A DNA stretch of 64,000 nt from contig JAHVKF010000002.1 of NCBI GenBank assembly GCA_019800895.1, positions 868,001 to 932,000 on the forward strand, written 5' to 3'. The stretch is from Halomonas denitrificans (GTDB lineage Bacteria; Pseudomonadota; Gammaproteobacteria; Xanthomonadales; Wenzhouxiangellaceae). The position numbers and the translations under genes are program-made. Each line of letters opens with the position of its first letter. The stretch's first letter is position 1. The notes beneath the pieces are model-generated. The model was given only the letters and a program-made list of their open reading frames with translations. It was not told the DNA's origin and made no database searches. This document shows positions 25,182-34,874 of the stretch, piece after piece.

Positions 25182-25323
25182 TGGCCTCTCCGAAGCGCTA
25201 CTGCGCGTCCGGCTGCCGGCGTCCGGCGGTGCTCTCGAACGCGCCGCCTCGCTACTGCGCGCGCGCCTGGCACCGCCCGGCAGTGCTCGAAATCCTCATG
25301 GACTCGCGTGTCCATTCCGGTTT

Positions 25324-25588
25324 CTGCGCGCTGGCGGTCGCTGTCAGCCACGCGCTCGCTACGCGCTGCAGCGCGTTCGACCGCGATGAGAGGTTCATTA
25401 GCGCGATCACCGACCACGAGCCGCTCGCTACGCGCGCAGGGGCGCTCCTGGCTCCGTTCTGTGCAACCGGCGTCGCTTCGGTGATCGGGGGTTCCTGATA
25501 CTCCGTAACTTCCGAGGCCGCCGCACCGCGCTACTGCGCGCTGACGGTCGCTGCCAGACACGCGCTCGCTTCGCGCTGCAGCGCGTTC
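25324..25588. repeat. Pair of 55-bp direct repeats in the spoT-rpoZ spacer
   Basis: The 534-bp space 25182-25715 contains no convincing gene. Two 55-bp segments, 25324-25378 and 25534-25588, match at 51 of 55 positions and are built of CGCGCTCGCT and GCGCTGCAGCGCGTTC. Shorter relatives (GCTACTGCGCG, CGCTCGCTACGCG) recur at 25196-25260 and 25421-25440. The antisense reading gives a repetitive Arg/Ala/Ser peptide that I do not believe is coding. The block separates two genes normally transcribed together. Confidence 0.85.
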
Positions 25589-25715
25589 TACGGAGAACCT
25601 GGTTGAACAGGCGCGGCTTCGAGCAGGGAGGAAGGGGTGCACCCGGGGTGCGCGGGCACGGTCAGCGGGGGCCGCTGATCGGTGCATGTCCGGGCGTCCT
25701 GAGGAGAGCGGAAGC

Positions 25716-25985
25716 TCAGTCCTCGTCCGGCGGGGGCGGCGGGAGTTCGGCCTGCATGGCGGCCAGCCGCGCGTCCAGTTCCGCCTGGTAGGTGCGGATG
25801 TTCTCGTGGTCGATCACGCCGTCGGCGATTTCGCGCAGGGCGATCACGGTCGGCTTGTCGGTTTCCTCGTCGACCAGCGGGTCGGCGCCGTTGGCGATCT
25901 GGCGGGCGCGCTGGGCGGCCATCACGATCAGGTTGAACCGGTTCGGTTCGATGTCGATACAGTCTTCTACGGTCACGCGGGCCAT
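25716..25985 (-). CDS. rpoZ: RNA polymerase omega subunit RpoZ
   Basis: An 89-residue omega subunit that helps assemble RNA polymerase and forms part of the ppGpp site. [28 protein letters not shown] and the [10 protein letters not shown] helix are diagnostic. The C-terminus is short and ends in a Pro/Asp-rich tail (PPPPPDED). It lies between gmk (96 bp upstream) and spoT (downstream across a repeat-filled spacer). Confidence 0.97.
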   Translation of the reverse strand: MARVTVEDCIDIEPNRFNLIVMAAQRARQIANGADPLVDEETDKPTVIALREIADGVIDHENIRTYQAELDARLAAMQAELPPPPPDED

Positions 25986-26081
25986 GAAGGACTCCTGCGA
26001 AGTTCACGTTGCAAAAAGCGAGCCCGATAGTGTACGCAAAATCGGGCCGGAAAGATACCCGGCAGCAGCGATCGCTCCCGG

Positions 26082-26732
26082 CTAGTCTTCGCGCAACAGG
26101 TCGTCCAGCCGGGCCTGCTGGACCTGCTGCTGGCGGCGCCGGCGCAGCGGCCAGGCGCGCAGGATGCCGACCAGGTCGGCGCGGGCCCGCTCGAAGTCGT
26201 CGTTGACCACGATGAAGTCGAACTCCATGCACGCCGACATCTCGTTGCGGGCCTCGCCGAGGCGGCGCTCGATGGCCTCGGGGCGGTCCGTGCCGCGGCC
26301 GGTCAGGCGCGACTTCAGCACCTCCAGCGAAGGCGGCAGGATGAAGATCTCGCAGGCCTCGGGGTGCGACTGGCGGATCTGCGCCGCGCCCTGGACGTCG
26401 ATCTCCAGCAGCACGTCCTTGCCGTCGGCCCACAGCGCTTCGACGTGCTCGCGGTCCGTGCCGTAGTAGTTGCCGAACACCTGGGCGTGCTCGAGGTAGC
26501 GGCCCTCGCCGATGCGCCGGCGGAAGGTGTCGGCGTCGATGAAGTGGTAGGCCTCGCCGTCGACTTCGCCGCCGCGGGGCGCGCGGGTGGTGTCGGAGAC
26601 GGAGAACGCCAGCCCGGGAAACTCCTCCAGCAGGCTGTTGATCAGGCTGGTCTTGCCCGCGCCGCTGGGCGCGGCTATGACGTACAGCTCGCCGATCCGT
26701 CCCGCTTCGGCCCGCTTCGGCTCACTCGACAT
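26082..26732 (-). CDS. gmk: Guanylate kinase Gmk
   Basis: A 216-residue kinase that phosphorylates GMP to GDP. The P-loop is [10 protein letters not shown]; the GMP-binding segment reads [21 protein letters not shown] and the lid contains [11 protein letters not shown]. The length is normal (E. coli 207) with a small Arg/Gln-rich tail. Its start overlaps the end of yicC by 11 bp, so both are translated together. Confidence 0.97.
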   Translation of the reverse strand: MSSEPKRAEAGRIGELYVIAAPSGAGKTSLINSLLEEFPGLAFSVSDTTRAPRGGEVDGEAYHFIDADTFRRRIGEGRYLEHAQVFGNYYGTDREHVEALWADGKDVLLEIDVQGAAQIRQSHPEACEIFILPPSLEVLKSRLTGRGTDRPEAIERRLGEARNEMSACMEFDFIVVNDDFERARADLVGILRAWPLRRRRQQQVQQARLDDLLRED

Positions 26733-27591
26733 TCTGGACCTGCTCGCGCATCTGTTCGATCAGCACCTTGAGTTCGACGGACACCCCGGTCGTCTCGGTC
26801 GCCACCGACTTCGAGCCCAGCGTGTTGGCTTCGCGGTTGAGTTCCTGCATCAGGAAGTCCAGCCGGCGGCCGACCGGCTCGTCCAGGGTCAGCACGCGCC
26901 GGACCTCGGCGACGTGGGCTTCGAGCCGGTCCAGCTCCTCGTCGACGTCGAGCTTGCCGAGCTGCAGGGCGATCTCCTGCTCCATCCGGCCGGGCTCGAT
27001 GTCCGCGCCGAGGCCTTCAAGGCGCTCGCGGAACCGCGTCTCCAGGGCCGTGCGGACCGCAGGCAGGTGCTCGCGGACGATTCCGGCCTGCTCCAGGATG
27101 CCGTCCAGCCGCGGCTCGAGCATCTCGACGATCGCGGCGCCTTCGCGCTCGCGGGCCGCCAGCAGCGCGCCGAGGGTGTCGTCGAGCAGGGCCATCGCGT
27201 TGGCCTGCTCGGCTTCGAAATCGGGCCGCTGCTCGGCGACCAGGCCGGGCCAGGCCAGCAGCCGCACGAGGTCCGGCGGCGCGGAGTCGCCGGCCAGCTC
27301 GGCGAGATCGCGGTGGCGGGCGAGCAGCGACTCGGCCAGCGGTTCGTTCAACGAAAGCGAGGCCGACGCCGACGAGGGGTCGGGCTGGTAGCGCAGCGTC
27401 ACGTCGAACTTGCCGCGGCTGAAGCGATCCTTCAGCCGGGCCCGGATGTCGGGCTCGAGCGCGCGAAACTCCTCCGGCAGCCGGAGCGAGGCTTCGAGGT
27501 AGCGCTGGTTGACGCTTCGGACCTCCCAGGTCAACTGCCCGGAGGCGCCGGCCGCGCTGCGGCTGGCGTAGGCGGTCATGCTTCGGATCAA
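26722..27591 (-). CDS. yicC: YicC-family endoribonuclease
   Basis: A 289-residue protein of the YicC/YloC family, recently recognised as an RNA endonuclease acting in small-RNA decay. The N-terminus MIRSMTAYA, the [18 protein letters not shown]-terminus and the [17 protein letters not shown] and [18 protein letters not shown] blocks are diagnostic. The first codon of MIRSMT is TTG at 27591; ATG 27579 would give MTAYA. I keep TTG because IRSMTA is conserved at the N-terminus in the family. It heads the minus-strand yicC-gmk-rpoZ-spoT series, divergent from rph. Confidence 0.93.
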   Translation of the reverse strand: MIRSMTAYASRSAAGASGQLTWEVRSVNQRYLEASLRLPEEFRALEPDIRARLKDRFSRGKFDVTLRYQPDPSSASASLSLNEPLAESLLARHRDLAELAGDSAPPDLVRLLAWPGLVAEQRPDFEAEQANAMALLDDTLGALLAAREREGAAIVEMLEPRLDGILEQAGIVREHLPAVRTALETRFRERLEGLGADIEPGRMEQEIALQLGKLDVDEELDRLEAHVAEVRRVLTLDEPVGRRLDFLMQELNREANTLGSKSVATETTGVSVELKVLIEQMREQVQNVE

Positions 27592-27789
27592 GGCGGGATC
27601 CCGGTTGCGAGGAAAGCGCTACATGGTACCCGATCGACCGTCGCCGGCCCGCCCGGCGGCGCCTGCCGCGGGGACGTCGCCCCGGCCGGACCGCGGCTGC
27701 GTGGTACGCTTCTGCACCCGGATCTCCGGCCCGTTGCAGGGCCGGGGCCCGGCCCCGAATCCACCCGTTCCAAGCACCAGGAGCCTGCC

Positions 27790-28557
27790 TTGTCCCGACC
27801 CCAGTCCCGGCCATCCGGACGCCGCCCCGACCAGCTACGCCCGATCGACATCCAGCGCGATTTCACCATGCACGCCGAAGGCTCGGTGCTGATCAGCTGC
27901 GGCGAGACGCGCGTGCTGTGCACCGCCAGCGTCGAGGACCGCGTGCCGCCGTGGCTTCGCGGCAAGGGCTCGGGCTGGGTCACGGCCGAGTACGGCATGC
28001 TGCCCCGGGCCACCGGTTCGCGGAACATGCGCGAGGCGACCCGCGGCAAGCAGGGTGGCCGGACGCTGGAGATCCAGCGCCTGATCGGCCGCAGCCTGCG
28101 CGCGGTGGTCGACCTGAAGGCGATCGGCGAACGCACGATCACGCTGGACTGCGACGTGCTCCAGGCCGACGGCGGCACCCGGACGGCCTCGATCACCGGC
28201 GCCTACGTCGCGCTGGTCGACGCGGTCGGCAAGCTGATGAAGAGCCGCAAGCTCAAGCGCGACCCGATCCACGGCCAGATCGCCGCGGTCTCCGTCGGCA
28301 TCGTCGGCACGGACCCGGTGCTCGACCTCGACTACGCCGAGGACTCGACCGCCGAGACCGACCTGAACGTGGTCATGAACGACGGCGGCGGGTTCATCGA
28401 AGTGCAGGGCACGGCCGAGGGCCACGCGTTCCAGCGCGCGGAATTCGACCGCATGCTCGACCTCGCCGAGGCCGGGATCCGTGACCTGATGGCCGCGCAG
28501 ACCGCCGCGCTCGAGAGCGAGACGAGCGGCGACAAGAGCGGAGAGGAATCGGCCTGA
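27790..28557 (+). CDS. rph: Ribonuclease PH
   Basis: A 255-residue phosphorolytic 3' exonuclease that trims tRNA 3' ends. [17 protein letters not shown], then [55 protein letters not shown] and [11 protein letters not shown] are standard RNase PH blocks. There is no ATG before the conserved start; a TTG at 27790 has AGGAG 7 bases upstream and gives the right length, so I take it as the start. The stop shares a base with the rdgB ATG (TGATG). It diverges from yicC, the usual order. Confidence 0.96.
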   Translation: MSRPQSRPSGRRPDQLRPIDIQRDFTMHAEGSVLISCGETRVLCTASVEDRVPPWLRGKGSGWVTAEYGMLPRATGSRNMREATRGKQGGRTLEIQRLIGRSLRAVVDLKAIGERTITLDCDVLQADGGTRTASITGAYVALVDAVGKLMKSRKLKRDPIHGQIAAVSVGIVGTDPVLDLDYAEDSTAETDLNVVMNDGGGFIEVQGTAEGHAFQRAEFDRMLDLAEAGIRDLMAAQTAALESETSGDKSGEESA

Positions 28558-29156
28558 TGGCCCGGCGTCCGCTCGTCATCGCCAGCGGCAACGCCGGCAA
28601 GCTGGCCGAGTTCGACCAGATGCTCGGGCCGCTGAATTTCGAGGTCCGTCCGCAGTCGGACTTCGGCGTCGAGACGCCGCCGGAGACCGGCCTGACCTTC
28701 GTGGAGAATGCGCTGATCAAGGCGCGTGCGGCCGCCGAAGCCGCCGGCGGCCCGGCCCTGGGCGACGACTCGGGCCTGGTGGTCGAGGCGCTGGACGGGC
28801 GCCCGGGCATCTACTCGTCGCGCTTCGCTGGCGAAAACGCCAGCGACGACGACAACATCGACAAGCTCCTGGACGAATTGCGCGACCTGCCCGAGGAGCG
28901 CCGCGGCGCGTACTTCTTCTGCTGCCTCGTGCTGCTGCAGCACGCCGAGGACCCGGCGCCGCTGATCGCCACGGGCCGCTGGCACGGTCGCATTCTCGAG
29001 GCACGCCGCGGCACCGGCGGCTTCGGCTACGACCCGGTCTTCCATGACCGGCGCATGGGCGCGACCGCGGCCGAACTGCCGGCCGGCGAGAAGAACCGCG
29101 TCAGCCACCGTGGCCGCGCGCTCGACCAGCTGATCCGGCTGATCGACGAGCGCTGA
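28557..29156 (+). CDS. rdgB: dITP/XTP pyrophosphatase RdgB (HAM1)
   Basis: A 199-residue house-cleaning enzyme that hydrolyses dITP, ITP and XTP to monophosphates, keeping deaminated purines out of DNA. Conserved: VIASGNAGKLAEF, TGLTFVENALIKAR, GDDSGLVVEAL, GIYSSRFAGE, GTGGFGYDPVF and the final SHRGRAL. Length equals the family norm. It overlaps rph by one base and precedes hemW by 25 bp, the common rph-rdgB-hemW order. Confidence 0.97.
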   Translation: MARRPLVIASGNAGKLAEFDQMLGPLNFEVRPQSDFGVETPPETGLTFVENALIKARAAAEAAGGPALGDDSGLVVEALDGRPGIYSSRFAGENASDDDNIDKLLDELRDLPEERRGAYFFCCLVLLQHAEDPAPLIATGRWHGRILEARRGTGGFGYDPVFHDRRMGATAAELPAGEKNRVSHRGRALDQLIRLIDER

Positions 29157-29181
29157 ACAACGTCGGTCCCGAACGCCGGCC

Positions 29182-30351
29182 ATGCCGCTGTCCTTTCCGC
29201 CGCTCGCGCTTTACATCCACCTGCCGTGGTGCGTGCGCAAGTGCCCCTACTGCGACTTCAACTCGCACGTGCGCCCGGACACGCTGCCGGAAGACGAGAC
29301 CGTGGCCGCACTGCTGGCCGATCTCGAAGTCGACCTGCCGCGCGTCTGGGGCCGGGCCGTCCATTCGATCTTCTTCGGCGGCGGCACGCCGAGCCTGTTC
29401 TCCGCCGCATCGATCGGCGCCATCCTCGACGGCGTGTCGGCCCGGGTCCGGCTGGCGCCGGACGCGGAGATCACCCTGGAAGCCAATCCCGGCACGGTCG
29501 AGCACGACCGCTTCGAGGCCTATCGCGCGGCCGGCGTCAACCGGATCAGCCTCGGGGTGCAGAGTTTCGATGACGCGAAGCTCGACGTGCTGGGGCGGAT
29601 CCACGGCGGTGCGGAGGCGCGGCGTGCGATCGACGCGGTGGCCTCGGCGGGCTTCGACAATTTCAATCTCGACCTGATGTGGGCGCTGCCCGGCCAGGAC
29701 GTCGACGGCATGCTCGCCGACCTCGACGCCGCGCTGGCGTTCCGCCCCCCGCACCTGTCGCACTACCAGCTGACGCTGGAGCCGAACACGGTGTTTGCCA
29801 AGCACCCGCCGCCGCTGCCGGACGAGGACACGGTCTGGGCGATGCAGGACGCCGCGGCCGAGCGGCTGGACGGCGCGGGCTACGCCAACTACGAGATCTC
29901 GGCCTGGGCGAAACAGGGCCGACAGGGCCGTCACAACCTCAACTACTGGCGCTTCGGCGACTACCTGGGCATCGGTGCCGGGGCCTCGGGCAAGATCACG
30001 CTGCCGGCCGAGGACGCGGTGCTGCGCACGCGGCGCAGGAAGATGCCCGAATCGTGGCTGCGTTCGGCGGCAACCGGGGCATTCATCGCCGAGAGTGCGC
30101 CGGTGGCGGCCGAAGACCTGGTCTTCGAGTTCATGCTCAACCGCGTGCGCCTGGCCGAGCCGATTCCGCTGGACGAGTTCCGCGCCCGCACCGGACTGGA
30201 CGAGGCCGCGCTGAAGCCCGGTCTCGACCGGGCGATCGGTGCCGGCCTGCTGGTCCGGGAGGGCGACGCGCTGGTTCGCACGGCGCGCGGGGCGCAGTAC
30301 CTCAACGACCTGCAGGCGATGTTCCTGCCCGAACCTTCTGTCAGGACCTAG
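29182..30351 (+). CDS. hemW: Radical SAM family haem chaperone HemW
   Basis: A 389-residue protein related to oxygen-independent coproporphyrinogen dehydrogenase but acting as a haem chaperone. The [4Fe-4S] motif is C17-x3-C21-x2-C24 in WCVRKCPYCDF; SAM-binding blocks FFGGGTPSL and NRISLGVQSFDD follow, then the HemW C-terminal winged part. HemN enzymes have a long N-terminal arm, missing here, which supports HemW. It is the last gene of the rph-rdgB-hemW operon and ends 12 bp from the convergent TonB receptor. Confidence 0.93.
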   Translation: MPLSFPPLALYIHLPWCVRKCPYCDFNSHVRPDTLPEDETVAALLADLEVDLPRVWGRAVHSIFFGGGTPSLFSAASIGAILDGVSARVRLAPDAEITLEANPGTVEHDRFEAYRAAGVNRISLGVQSFDDAKLDVLGRIHGGAEARRAIDAVASAGFDNFNLDLMWALPGQDVDGMLADLDAALAFRPPHLSHYQLTLEPNTVFAKHPPPLPDEDTVWAMQDAAAERLDGAGYANYEISAWAKQGRQGRHNLNYWRFGDYLGIGAGASGKITLPAEDAVLRTRRRKMPESWLRSAATGAFIAESAPVAAEDLVFEFMLNRVRLAEPIPLDEFRARTGLDEAALKPGLDRAIGAGLLVREGDALVRTARGAQYLNDLQAMFLPEPSVRT

Positions 30352-30363
30352 AGCCGGCCCCGC

Positions 30364-33228
30364 TCAGCCGCCGGCGCCGAAGCGCGCGGCGAGCCGCAGC
30401 CAATAGCTGGTGCCGAGCAGGCGGTAGGTGGCGACGTCCGTGTTGGCCTCGTCGGCGTTGGCCAGGAACGGCGGGCGGACATCGGTCAGGTTGTCGATGC
30501 CCGCACCGAGCTGCCAGCTTCCGAAGTCGTATTCGGCGAACAGATCGTGGTACAGCACGCTGCCGGCGCGGTTGACCGTGCCCGGGAAGACTTCGCCGCC
30601 GCGTTCCTCGATGGCGTCGATCCACTGGGCGCGATAGCCGAGCTGCAGGTCACCGCGGCGCCAGTCCAGGTGGTAGCGGCCGCGCCACTCGGGAATCGCG
30701 CCGAAGCGATCCGGGTCGTAGCCGCCGGCGCCGAACAGCGGGTCGGCGCCGGGGAACGCGACCAGGCGGCGTTCGTGGACGTAGGACAGCAGCACGCGCT
30801 GGCCGAGGCGGCCGTCGAGCGCGTCGACGGTCCAGTCGGCTTCGAAATCGATGCCGCGGGTCTCTTCGCGGGCCAGGTTCTGCAGCCGTGCGCCGATCGA
30901 GGTCAGTGCGCCGCCGGGCGCGCGCTCGATGGCGTCGCAGAACACCGCCGCACCGGTCGCCAGGCACTGGCCCAGGACGGTCTCGGCGCCGAGCGCGCCG
31001 ATGCCGTCGTCGATCGTGATGTCGTAGAGGTCCAGGCGCAGGTTGGCGTCGTCGAGGCCGGGCACGCGCCACGCCGCACCGACGGTCCGGATCGTGGCCT
31101 GCTCGGGCGCGAGGCCGGGGTTGCCGCCGGACAACTGCGGCGTCTCCTCGCCGGTCTGGTCGAAGCTGCCGTCGGCCGGCACGCCCTGGGCGATGCAGCG
31201 CTCGATTTCCTGGGGCGTGCGCTCGTCGAAGCGGGCGCAGGGGTCGATCACGATCGGGTTGGACTGGCTGAGCGCGCCGAACAGCTCGCCGATGTTGGGT
31301 GCGCGGAACGCTTCGGAATACTGCGCCGAGACGGTCAGCCGGTCCGTGGCCCGCCACGCGGCGCCGACCTCGAATACCGCGTCGGTGCCGAAGTTCGAGA
31401 AGTGCACGCCGCGAATGCCGAGGTCCAGCTCGAGGTCCGGGGTGACCGGCACGCCGAACTCGAGGTAGGCCTCGATCGCGTCGAACTCACCGCGCGTGGC
31501 GCCGCGCGCCGCCCCCGTGGTGTTGCCGGCCTGCGTGCGCGGGTCGGGGCTCTCGGCCCCGCGTTCCTCGCGGTACTGGAAGCCCGCCGCGGCGGCCAGG
31601 GGCCCGGCCGGCAGGAACGCGAGGTCGCCGGCCAGGTTCAGTTCGGCCACGCGCTGCTCGTTGAAGCCTGTATCGCGCAGGTCGGCGCCGGCCCAGGCCA
31701 GCATCGCCGGGGTGATCGAACCCGGACCGCCGAACAGGTTCAACGGCACGCAGTCGGGAACCGGGTCGTCGATCGTGCCGCAGGTCGGTGTGCCGTCGGG
31801 ATCGATGAACGACGGGCCCAGCGCCGGACGGAGGCGATCGTCGAGCAGGTCGCCGGTCTGGCGCTGGTCGGTCTCGTTGCGGCCCCAGGCCAGGTGCGCG
31901 TCCCAGCGCCACGGACCGACCGGCAGGTCGATCCAGCCCTCGAGGCCGGCGGCGATCCGCCGCGCGTCGTTGTCCTGCTCGAAGCGGCGCGGACCGGCTT
32001 CGACCAGTCGGCGGCGGACGTCGACGAGTGTCTCGCCGAAGGGGTTGTAGACGTTGTCCGCGGCGACCGTGACGTCGGATTCGCGCGTGGTGAAGAAGGG
32101 CAGGGGCGCGAGTTGCGCGCTGGATTCGCGCCGATGCGCCAGGGCCTCGACCCAGCCCTGCATGCCGCCTTCGAAGGTCCAGCGGCCGCTGCCGAACAGG
32201 GTGGTCCGGGTCGAGGCCTGGACCAGGTCCTCGAAGGGATTGAAGTTGAAGCGGTCGGCGTCGGTGAAGGGGCGGAAATCGTCGATCGCGTCGCCGTCCC
32301 GTCCGTCGATCAGCGTGAAGCGCCCGAAGGATGTGCGGAACTGGCCCGCCGGGGGCGCCGAGGAGCCGTCGAACACCCGCCGGTTGTCCGGGCCGTCAAG
32401 CGTCAGGCGGGTCGACGAGAAACCGCGGTCGCCTTTCGACACCGCCGGTTGGTCCACCACCTCGAGTCCGGCGGTCCAGCCGCCGCTCTGGTTGCGACCG
32501 ACGCCCTGGCGACCGATCAGCACGCTGGCCTGGAACGTCTCGCCGTCGCCGCGCTCGGTGACCCGGCCCTGCGCGTTCAGTTCCAGTCCGTCGAAGCGCT
32601 CGCGGGTCAGGACGTTGACGACGCCGGCGACGGCGTCGGCGCCGTACTCGACCGACGCGCCGGCACGGTAGATCTCCACGGCCTCGATCCACGCGGTCGG
32701 GATCATGCCCAGGTCAACCAGGCCCGAGGCGCCGTTGCCGCCCGGCACGAAGCGCCGGCCGTTGACCAGCACCAGCGTGCGTTCCGGTCCGAGGCCTCGA
32801 AGCTCCAGCGTCTCGATGCCGCGCGACAGGTCGCCGCCGCTGCCGCGCTGGCTGGTCGCCGTGTTCAGCGGCGAGCCCGTGAACATCGGCAGCTGCTGCA
32901 GCAGGTCGCCGAGGCGGACCGCGCCGCTGGCGGTGATGGCGTCGCGGCCGAGCCGGGTCAGCGGCTGGGCGCCGGCGCGAATCTGGCTGCGCACGCGCGA
33001 GCCGGTGACCGTGAGTCGGTCGAGCTTGCGCTCGCCGGAGCTTTCAGTGGACGGTTCGGTGGACGGTTCGGTCGTAGCGTCGATCGACGTTGCGGACGAC
33101 GGTGCAGACGACGGTTCGACGGCATCCGCCGGGTCCGCGATCTCGTCCTGGGCCAGCAGCAGCGCGCCCGGCACGAGCAGCACGGCCAGTGCAGCGCACA
33201 GCCTGGTCGGCATCGAATCGGGGTTCAT
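30364..33228 (-). CDS. TonB-dependent outer-membrane receptor
   Basis: A 954-residue receptor with a signal peptide (CAALAVLLVPGALLLAQ). A Ser/Thr/Glu linker with a short TEPSTEPSTE repeat leads to the TonB box-like LDRLTVTGSRVR and a plug domain (about 75-190: ITASGAVRLGDLLQQLPM, RTLVLVNGRRFVPG, VEIYRAGASVEYGADAVAGVVN). The 22-strand barrel ends LRLAARFGAGG rather than the usual aromatic residue. The layout resembles Oar/xanthomonad-type receptors that import peptides or polymers. No transporter or regulator lies beside it, so the ligand is open. Confidence 0.93.
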   Translation of the reverse strand: MNPDSMPTRLCAALAVLLVPGALLLAQDEIADPADAVEPSSAPSSATSIDATTEPSTEPSTESSGERKLDRLTVTGSRVRSQIRAGAQPLTRLGRDAITASGAVRLGDLLQQLPMFTGSPLNTATSQRGSGGDLSRGIETLELRGLGPERTLVLVNGRRFVPGGNGASGLVDLGMIPTAWIEAVEIYRAGASVEYGADAVAGVVNVLTRERFDGLELNAQGRVTERGDGETFQASVLIGRQGVGRNQSGGWTAGLEVVDQPAVSKGDRGFSSTRLTLDGPDNRRVFDGSSAPPAGQFRTSFGRFTLIDGRDGDAIDDFRPFTDADRFNFNPFEDLVQASTRTTLFGSGRWTFEGGMQGWVEALAHRRESSAQLAPLPFFTTRESDVTVAADNVYNPFGETLVDVRRRLVEAGPRRFEQDNDARRIAAGLEGWIDLPVGPWRWDAHLAWGRNETDQRQTGDLLDDRLRPALGPSFIDPDGTPTCGTIDDPVPDCVPLNLFGGPGSITPAMLAWAGADLRDTGFNEQRVAELNLAGDLAFLPAGPLAAAAGFQYREERGAESPDPRTQAGNTTGAARGATRGEFDAIEAYLEFGVPVTPDLELDLGIRGVHFSNFGTDAVFEVGAAWRATDRLTVSAQYSEAFRAPNIGELFGALSQSNPIVIDPCARFDERTPQEIERCIAQGVPADGSFDQTGEETPQLSGGNPGLAPEQATIRTVGAAWRVPGLDDANLRLDLYDITIDDGIGALGAETVLGQCLATGAAVFCDAIERAPGGALTSIGARLQNLAREETRGIDFEADWTVDALDGRLGQRVLLSYVHERRLVAFPGADPLFGAGGYDPDRFGAIPEWRGRYHLDWRRGDLQLGYRAQWIDAIEERGGEVFPGTVNRAGSVLYHDLFAEYDFGSWQLGAGIDNLTDVRPPFLANADEANTDVATYRLLGTSYWLRLAARFGAGG

Positions 33229-33247
33229 GGCGAAGCGGCTGCGCGGA

Positions 33248-34864
33248 TCAGTGCTTGAAGTGGCGTCGGCCCGTGAACACCATCGCGATGCCGTGGCGAT
33301 CGGCGGCCTCGATGACTTCGGCGTCGCGCTTCGAACCGCCGGGCTGGACGATCGCCCGGACGCCGGCCTCGGCCGCGGTCTCGACGCCGTCGGCGAAGGG
33401 GAAGAACGCGTCGGAGGCGAGCACCGCGCCGTCGATCGTCAGGCCCTGTTCGGCCGCCTTGCGGGTGGCGATCCTCGACGAGTCGACGCGGCTCATCTGG
33501 CCGGCGCCGATGCCGATCGTGGCCTCGTCGCGGGCCAGCACGATGGCGTTGGAGCGAACGACGGCGACGGTCGCCCAGGCGAACTCGAGGTCACGCCACT
33601 CGTCGTCGTCCGGCGCGCGCTTCGTGACCACGTCCATGGCGTCCCGGTCCCAGGTCACCCGGTCCAGGGTCTGGGCCAGCCAGCCGCCGTCGATGCGGCG
33701 CAGCTCGTAGCGCCCGCGGTCGTTCCGCGCGACGCTGGGCGAAAGCAGGCGGAGATTCTTCTTCGCCGAGAGCACGTCGAGGGCGGCGGGGTCGAAGCCG
33801 GGGGCGAGGACGACTTCGGCGAACTGGCCGGCGACCGCCTCGGCCGTGGCCCGGTCCAGCGTGTGGTTGAAGGCGAGAATGCCGCCGAAGGCCGAGGTCG
33901 GGTCGCAGGCCAGGGCCTTGCGGTAGGCGGCTTCCAGCGTTTCGCCGCGGGCCGCGCCGCAGGGATTGGTGTGCTTGATGATGACGCAGGCCGGCGGGCC
34001 TTCCTCGAACCGCCCGAGCAGGCCGACGGCGGACCAGGCCGCGTCGGCGTCGAGCAGGTTGTTGTAGGACAGCGGCTTGCCCTGCAGCGGCGTCGCTCCG
34101 GCCAGGCCGCGCGGCTCGGTTTCGCGCTCGCGGTACAGGCCGGCGGCCTGGTGCGGATTCTCGCCGTAGCGCAGGGCGGCGGCGCGATCCAGGTTCAGGC
34201 TCAGGCGCGGCGGCAGCGCGTCGTCGGCGGGCGCTTCATTGTCTGCTTTATCGTCCGCTTCGTCGTCCGCGCCGTCGGTCCGGGCCGCCAGCCACTCGCT
34301 GATCTGGCCGTCGTACTTCGCCGTGTGGGCGAACGCCCGCGTCGCCAGGCGCTTGCGGAGGGCCTCCGACGGTGCGTCGGGCAGGGCCTCGATCACGGCG
34401 CGGTAGTCGGCCGGATCGCACAGCACCGTGACCCGGTCGTGGTTCTTGGCCGCGGCGCGCAGCAGCGTGGGGCCGCCGATGTCGATGTTCTCGATCGCGT
34501 CGGTCCAGCCGCAGTCGGGCTTCGCGACCGTTTCAGCGAACGGATAGAGGTTGACCGCGACCAGGTCGATCGGCGGGATGGCGTGCTCGGCCGCGACCGC
34601 GTCGTCGACGCCGTCGCGGGCCAGGATGCCGCCGTGGACCTTCGGATGCAGGGTCTTGACCCGCCCGCCCATGATCTCGGGAAACCCGGTGTAGCCGGAG
34701 ACGTCGACGACCTCCAGGCCGGCGTCGCGGAGCGTGCGCGCCGAGCCGCCGGTGGACAGCAGCTCGACGCCGGCTTCGGCCAGCGCTTCGGCCAGTTCGA
34801 CCAGGCCTGTCTTGTCCGAAACGCTGAGCAGCGCCCGCCGGATCGGCCGCGCGGAGGTGCTCAT
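33248..34864 (-). CDS. purH: Bifunctional AICAR transformylase/IMP cyclohydrolase PurH
   Basis: A 538-residue enzyme for the last two steps of purine synthesis. The IMP cyclohydrolase domain opens RRALLSVSDKTGLVELAEAL with STGGSARTLRDAGL and GGRVKTLHPKVHGGIL; the AICAR transformylase domain includes LRYGENPHQAA, SYNNLLDADAAW, KHTNPCGAA and the final FTGRRHFKH. An acidic low-complexity stretch (ADDEADDKADNEAPADD, coded around 34225-34285) is inserted between the two domains. ATG 34864 is chosen because it gives the family start; it follows fis by 10 bp. Confidence 0.96.
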   Translation of the reverse strand: MSTSARPIRRALLSVSDKTGLVELAEALAEAGVELLSTGGSARTLRDAGLEVVDVSGYTGFPEIMGGRVKTLHPKVHGGILARDGVDDAVAAEHAIPPIDLVAVNLYPFAETVAKPDCGWTDAIENIDIGGPTLLRAAAKNHDRVTVLCDPADYRAVIEALPDAPSEALRKRLATRAFAHTAKYDGQISEWLAARTDGADDEADDKADNEAPADDALPPRLSLNLDRAAALRYGENPHQAAGLYRERETEPRGLAGATPLQGKPLSYNNLLDADAAWSAVGLLGRFEEGPPACVIIKHTNPCGAARGETLEAAYRKALACDPTSAFGGILAFNHTLDRATAEAVAGQFAEVVLAPGFDPAALDVLSAKKNLRLLSPSVARNDRGRYELRRIDGGWLAQTLDRVTWDRDAMDVVTKRAPDDDEWRDLEFAWATVAVVRSNAIVLARDEATIGIGAGQMSRVDSSRIATRKAAEQGLTIDGAVLASDAFFPFADGVETAAEAGVRAIVQPGGSKRDAEVIEAADRHGIAMVFTGRRHFKH

Positions 34865-34874
34865 GAGCGGCGGC

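Noticed and set aside
25182-25687. A minus-strand ORF in the spoT-rpoZ spacer with repeated ERAAARSER peptides
   Set aside because: The protein repetition only reflects the underlying DNA repeats, and it has no ribosome site or recognisable fold.
27579-27591. ATG 27579 as the yicC start
   Set aside because: It would remove the conserved IRS before MTAYA; TTG 27591 keeps the family N-terminus. The alternative is not excluded.
30547-33258. A 903-codon plus-strand frame opposite the TonB receptor
   Set aside because: Composition-driven shadow of the receptor; the receptor has plug and barrel motifs and a signal peptide, the shadow has none.
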